From positions 98,894 through 162,893 of the forward strand of contig QFPW01000008.1 in NCBI GenBank assembly GCA_003241785.1: DNA of 64,000 nt, read 5' to 3'. Source of the stretch: Rhodovulum sulfidophilum. GTDB taxonomy: Bacteria; Pseudomonadota; Alphaproteobacteria; Rhodobacterales; Rhodobacteraceae. Made by a program: the position numbers and the translations under genes. The notes below the pieces were generated by a model. That model searched no databases and had not been told where the DNA came from. It saw only the letters and a program-made list of their open reading frames with translations. Positions 62,019 to 64,000 of the stretch are shown piece after piece; position 1 is the stretch's first letter; each line of letters starts with the position of its first letter.

Positions 62019-62972
62019 TCAGGCGCGGGCGCGCAACCGGGTGAAGGCGGCGAGCACCTCCGGCAACGCGACCTGGTGCGGCATGTGGCCGACGCCGCGC
62101 AGCCGGGTCAGCCGCGCGCCCGGCACCGCGGCGGCGAGCCGCGCCGAATGCGCCTCGAGACTGACGGTCGGATCCGCCTCGCCATGCACGATCTCGAGCG
62201 GCGGGGCGAGGTCGGGATAGCGGCGCGCCATCGGCTCGAGCCAGCGGCGCAGCGCGCCGAGCTGGCGGGCGTTGCGGCGCAGGCTGTCGCCGGCGAGGAC
62301 GAGCGAGAGATCGAGATGCGCGAGATAGCCCGAGGGCGCCGCCTGCGGGGCGAAGGCGCGGTCCGCCACCCGGGCGGCGACGCCGGCCGGGAGCAGGTGC
62401 CGCAGGCTTCGCGCCAGCATCGGGCCGATGACCGGCGTGTCGATCAGCGCGTTGGTGACGCCGCCCTGCCCGCTCCAGCCATGGGTCGGCGCGGCGAGCA
62501 GGAGGAGCCCCGCGACGCCGCGCGGCGCGTCGAGCGCCCAGGCGAGGCCGACGGCGCCGCCATAGCTGTGGCCGATGACGAAGGCGCGCGACACGCCGGA
62601 GCGCTCCAGCGCCCCGCGCAGGAGCCGCGCCTGGACCGAGAGGCTGTCGCCGCCCCGGAGCGGCCAGCCGCTCTCGCCATGGCCGGGACGGTCGAAGGCG
62701 TAGACCGTGTGCCGCGCCGCGAGCGCGGGCGCGAGGCGGAAGGTCATGTCGTTGAGATTGGCGCTCGCGCCATGGATCAGCACGACGGCGGGGCCGCGGC
62801 CCATCCGGCGGAAGGCGATCGGGACCCCCTCGACCATCACCCGCTCGCGGGCGCCGGGCGCCGGGCGCGGGATCGGCGCGCGGCGCCGCGCCGGGGCCGC
62901 CGCCCGCCCCCGAGCCTCGCCCGTCGCGGGATCGGGGGCGCCGTTCGGCGCTTCCGGCTCAGTTGGGTTCAT
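62019..62972 (-). CDS. Alpha/beta hydrolase
   Basis: 317 residues. A Pro/Ala/Arg-rich N-terminal stretch (~45 residues) precedes a canonical alpha/beta-hydrolase fold: oxyanion LIHGASAN, FDRPGHGES, nucleophile Ser136 in GHSYGGA, acid Asp in HGEADPTVS and His in GVGHMPHQV. Substrate unknown. Transcribed with the neighbouring minus-strand genes but with clear gaps, so probably a separate unit. Confidence 0.9.
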   Translation of the reverse strand: MNPTEPEAPNGAPDPATGEARGRAAAPARRRAPIPRPAPGARERVMVEGVPIAFRRMGRGPAVVLIHGASANLNDMTFRLAPALAARHTVYAFDRPGHGESGWPLRGGDSLSVQARLLRGALERSGVSRAFVIGHSYGGAVGLAWALDAPRGVAGLLLLAAPTHGWSGQGGVTNALIDTPVIGPMLARSLRHLLPAGVAARVADRAFAPQAAPSGYLAHLDLSLVLAGDSLRRNARQLGALRRWLEPMARRYPDLAPPLEIVHGEADPTVSLEAHSARLAAAVPGARLTRLRGVGHMPHQVALPEVLAAFTRLRARA

Positions 62973-63100
62973 GCTCGCACGCTCCCGCCCCACTCGGCAC
63001 ACGGACTGTCGGGACCGGGGCTCGGGCGTCGATCCACGCGGCCAGACTCGGGTCTAGCGCGCGCGGGGGAGTCGGGCAACGAAAAGGCGACGGCCGCGCG

Positions 63101-63841
63101 TCAGAGCTGGGCCATCACTTCGTCGGAGATCTCGAAATTCGCGGTCACCGACTGCACGTCGTCGTCGTCCTCGAGCGCCTCGATCAGCTTCATCAGGCTC
63201 TGCGCCGCGTCGAGGTCGAGCTCGGTCGTGGTCTGGGGCTTCCAGACCAGCTTGGTCGACTCGGCCTCGCCCAGCGCCGTCTCGAGCGCGGTCGAGACGT
63301 CGTTGAGATCGCCGACCGCGCACCAGATGACATGGCCGTCCTCGGAGCTTTCGACGTCCTCGGCCCCGGCCTCGATCGCGGCCTCCATCACCTTGTCGGC
63401 GTCTCCGGCCGCGGCCGCGTAGACGATCTGGCCCATCCGGTCGAACATGAAGCTGACCGAGCCGGTCTCGCCAAGGTTGCCGCCGCGCTTGGTAAAGGTC
63501 GAGCGCACGTTGGAGGCGGTCCGGTTGAGGTTGTCGGTCATCGCCTCGACGATGATCGCGACGCCGTTCGGGCCATAGCCCTCGTAGCGGATTTCCTTGT
63601 AGTTCTCCGCGTCGCCGCCGGAAGCCTTCTTGATCGCCCGGTCGATGTTGTCCTTGGGCATCGAGTTGGACTTGGCTTCCTTCACCGCGAGGCGCAGCCG
63701 CGGGTTCTTGTCCGGATCCGGATCACCCATCTTCGCGGCGACGGTGATCTCCTTCGACAGCTTCGAGAACAGCTTCGAACGCACGGCGTCCTGCCGCCCC
63801 TTGCGATGCTGGATGTTCGCCCATTTGGAATGGCCCGCCAT
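63101..63841 (-). CDS. yebC: YebC/TACO1-family protein
   Basis: 246 residues starting MAGHSKWANIQHRKGRQD, the invariant family N-terminus, with MPKDNIDRAIKKASGG and YEGYGPNGVAIIVE. YebC proteins were described as transcription regulators and more recently, like TACO1 and YebC2, as helpers of ribosomes at proline stretches. The sequence alone does not tell which applies. The usual neighbour ruvC is not in the window. Confidence 0.96.
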   Translation of the reverse strand: MAGHSKWANIQHRKGRQDAVRSKLFSKLSKEITVAAKMGDPDPDKNPRLRLAVKEAKSNSMPKDNIDRAIKKASGGDAENYKEIRYEGYGPNGVAIIVEAMTDNLNRTASNVRSTFTKRGGNLGETGSVSFMFDRMGQIVYAAAAGDADKVMEAAIEAGAEDVESSEDGHVIWCAVGDLNDVSTALETALGEAESTKLVWKPQTTTELDLDAAQSLMKLIEALEDDDDVQSVTANFEISDEVMAQL

Positions 63842-63907
63842 GGCCCCGCTCCGTCATATGTCCGTCAGATCCGATGGCGCGCCTTATGGCGCGCCGCGCC
63901 CGGCATT

Positions 63908-64000
63908 TCAAGGCGTGGGCACGAGCGGCCAGAAGACGGGGATCAGAAGGCAGCAGGTGACGCCGGTGATGATGTTGAGCGGGATGCCGATGCGCATGTA
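63908..64000 (-). CDS. C-terminal end of a putative SLC13/ArsB-type anion permease, cut by window edge
   Basis: Open minus-strand frame entering from the right edge: 30 visible residues, MRIGIPLNIITGVTCCLLIP in the middle, ending FWPLVPTP and a TGA stop. The pattern of Gly-Ile-Pro-Leu-Asn before a last hydrophobic helix ending IPxFWP is typical of the C-terminus of SLC13/DASS and related ion-transporter superfamily permeases. Assignment from so short a piece is tentative. Confidence 0.55.
   Translation of the reverse strand, partial: YMRIGIPLNIITGVTCCLLIPVFWPLVPTP

Overview
The window is a very GC-rich (roughly 70% by eye), gene-dense bacterial chromosome segment with about 50 protein genes and no tRNA, rRNA, phage or insertion sequence that I can see. 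Gene content and order suggest an alphaproteobacterium of the Rhodobacterales (Rhodobacteraceae/Paracoccaceae). The pointers are split glycyl-tRNA synthetase (glyQ/glyS) with a small membrane protein between, a plant-type class II DAHP synthase, a SleB-type cell-wall hydrolase, a DUF1127 protein, a GlxA-like AraC regulator, FolE2, and TTGACC/TTGCCT -35 boxes. No species is claimed.

Layout. 1-10 kb: a truncated SulP transporter; rpsB-tsf; two tandem paralogous small secreted proteins with matching ECF-type promoter elements; a folate/cell-wall operon folB-gph-folP-glmM; a CAP-domain protein convergent with SleB. 10-21.5 kb: the operon glyQ-(small membrane protein)-gltS-glyS, then a pyruvate phosphate dikinase-like gene with a degenerate ATP-binding half coupled to meaB; then trkH and folE2. 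21.7-26 kb: metZ diverging from a GST, then pyrC and pyrE.

26-37 kb: a six-gene glycogen operon, glgP-glgB-glgC-glgA-pgm-glgX, covering storage, branching, debranching and return to glucose-6-phosphate. 37-43 kb: serB-aroG, a GlxA-like regulator, a 107-bp tandem repeat array, a soluble sugar dehydrogenase and an orphan response regulator. 43-49.3 kb: aldehyde dehydrogenase-DUF779-alcohol dehydrogenase, divergent from a GAF/Fis regulator that lacks the AAA+ domain; then a LysR/SDR divergent pair.

49.3-56.5 kb: a DUF1127 gene with a strongly initiated 41-codon ORF upstream and an sRNA-like 3' UTR, apbC/mrp, and a complete HAAT-type ABC transporter (binding protein-LivG-LivF-LivH-LivM). 56.5-64 kb: envelope and stress functions (LprI/MliC-type lysozyme inhibitor, aldo-keto reductase plus GST, NlpE-META fusion, phospholipase D/cardiolipin synthase-like protein, alpha/beta hydrolase), yebC, and the 3' end of an anion permease.

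Two dispersed palindromic repeat families lie in intergenic spaces, mostly between convergent genes. The points most worth a second look are the ECF-promoter small-protein pair, the FolB fusion to a kinase-dead amino-acid-kinase-like domain, the PPDK-like protein without recognisable ATP-grasp residues, and the DUF1127/small-ORF/3'-UTR RNA unit.
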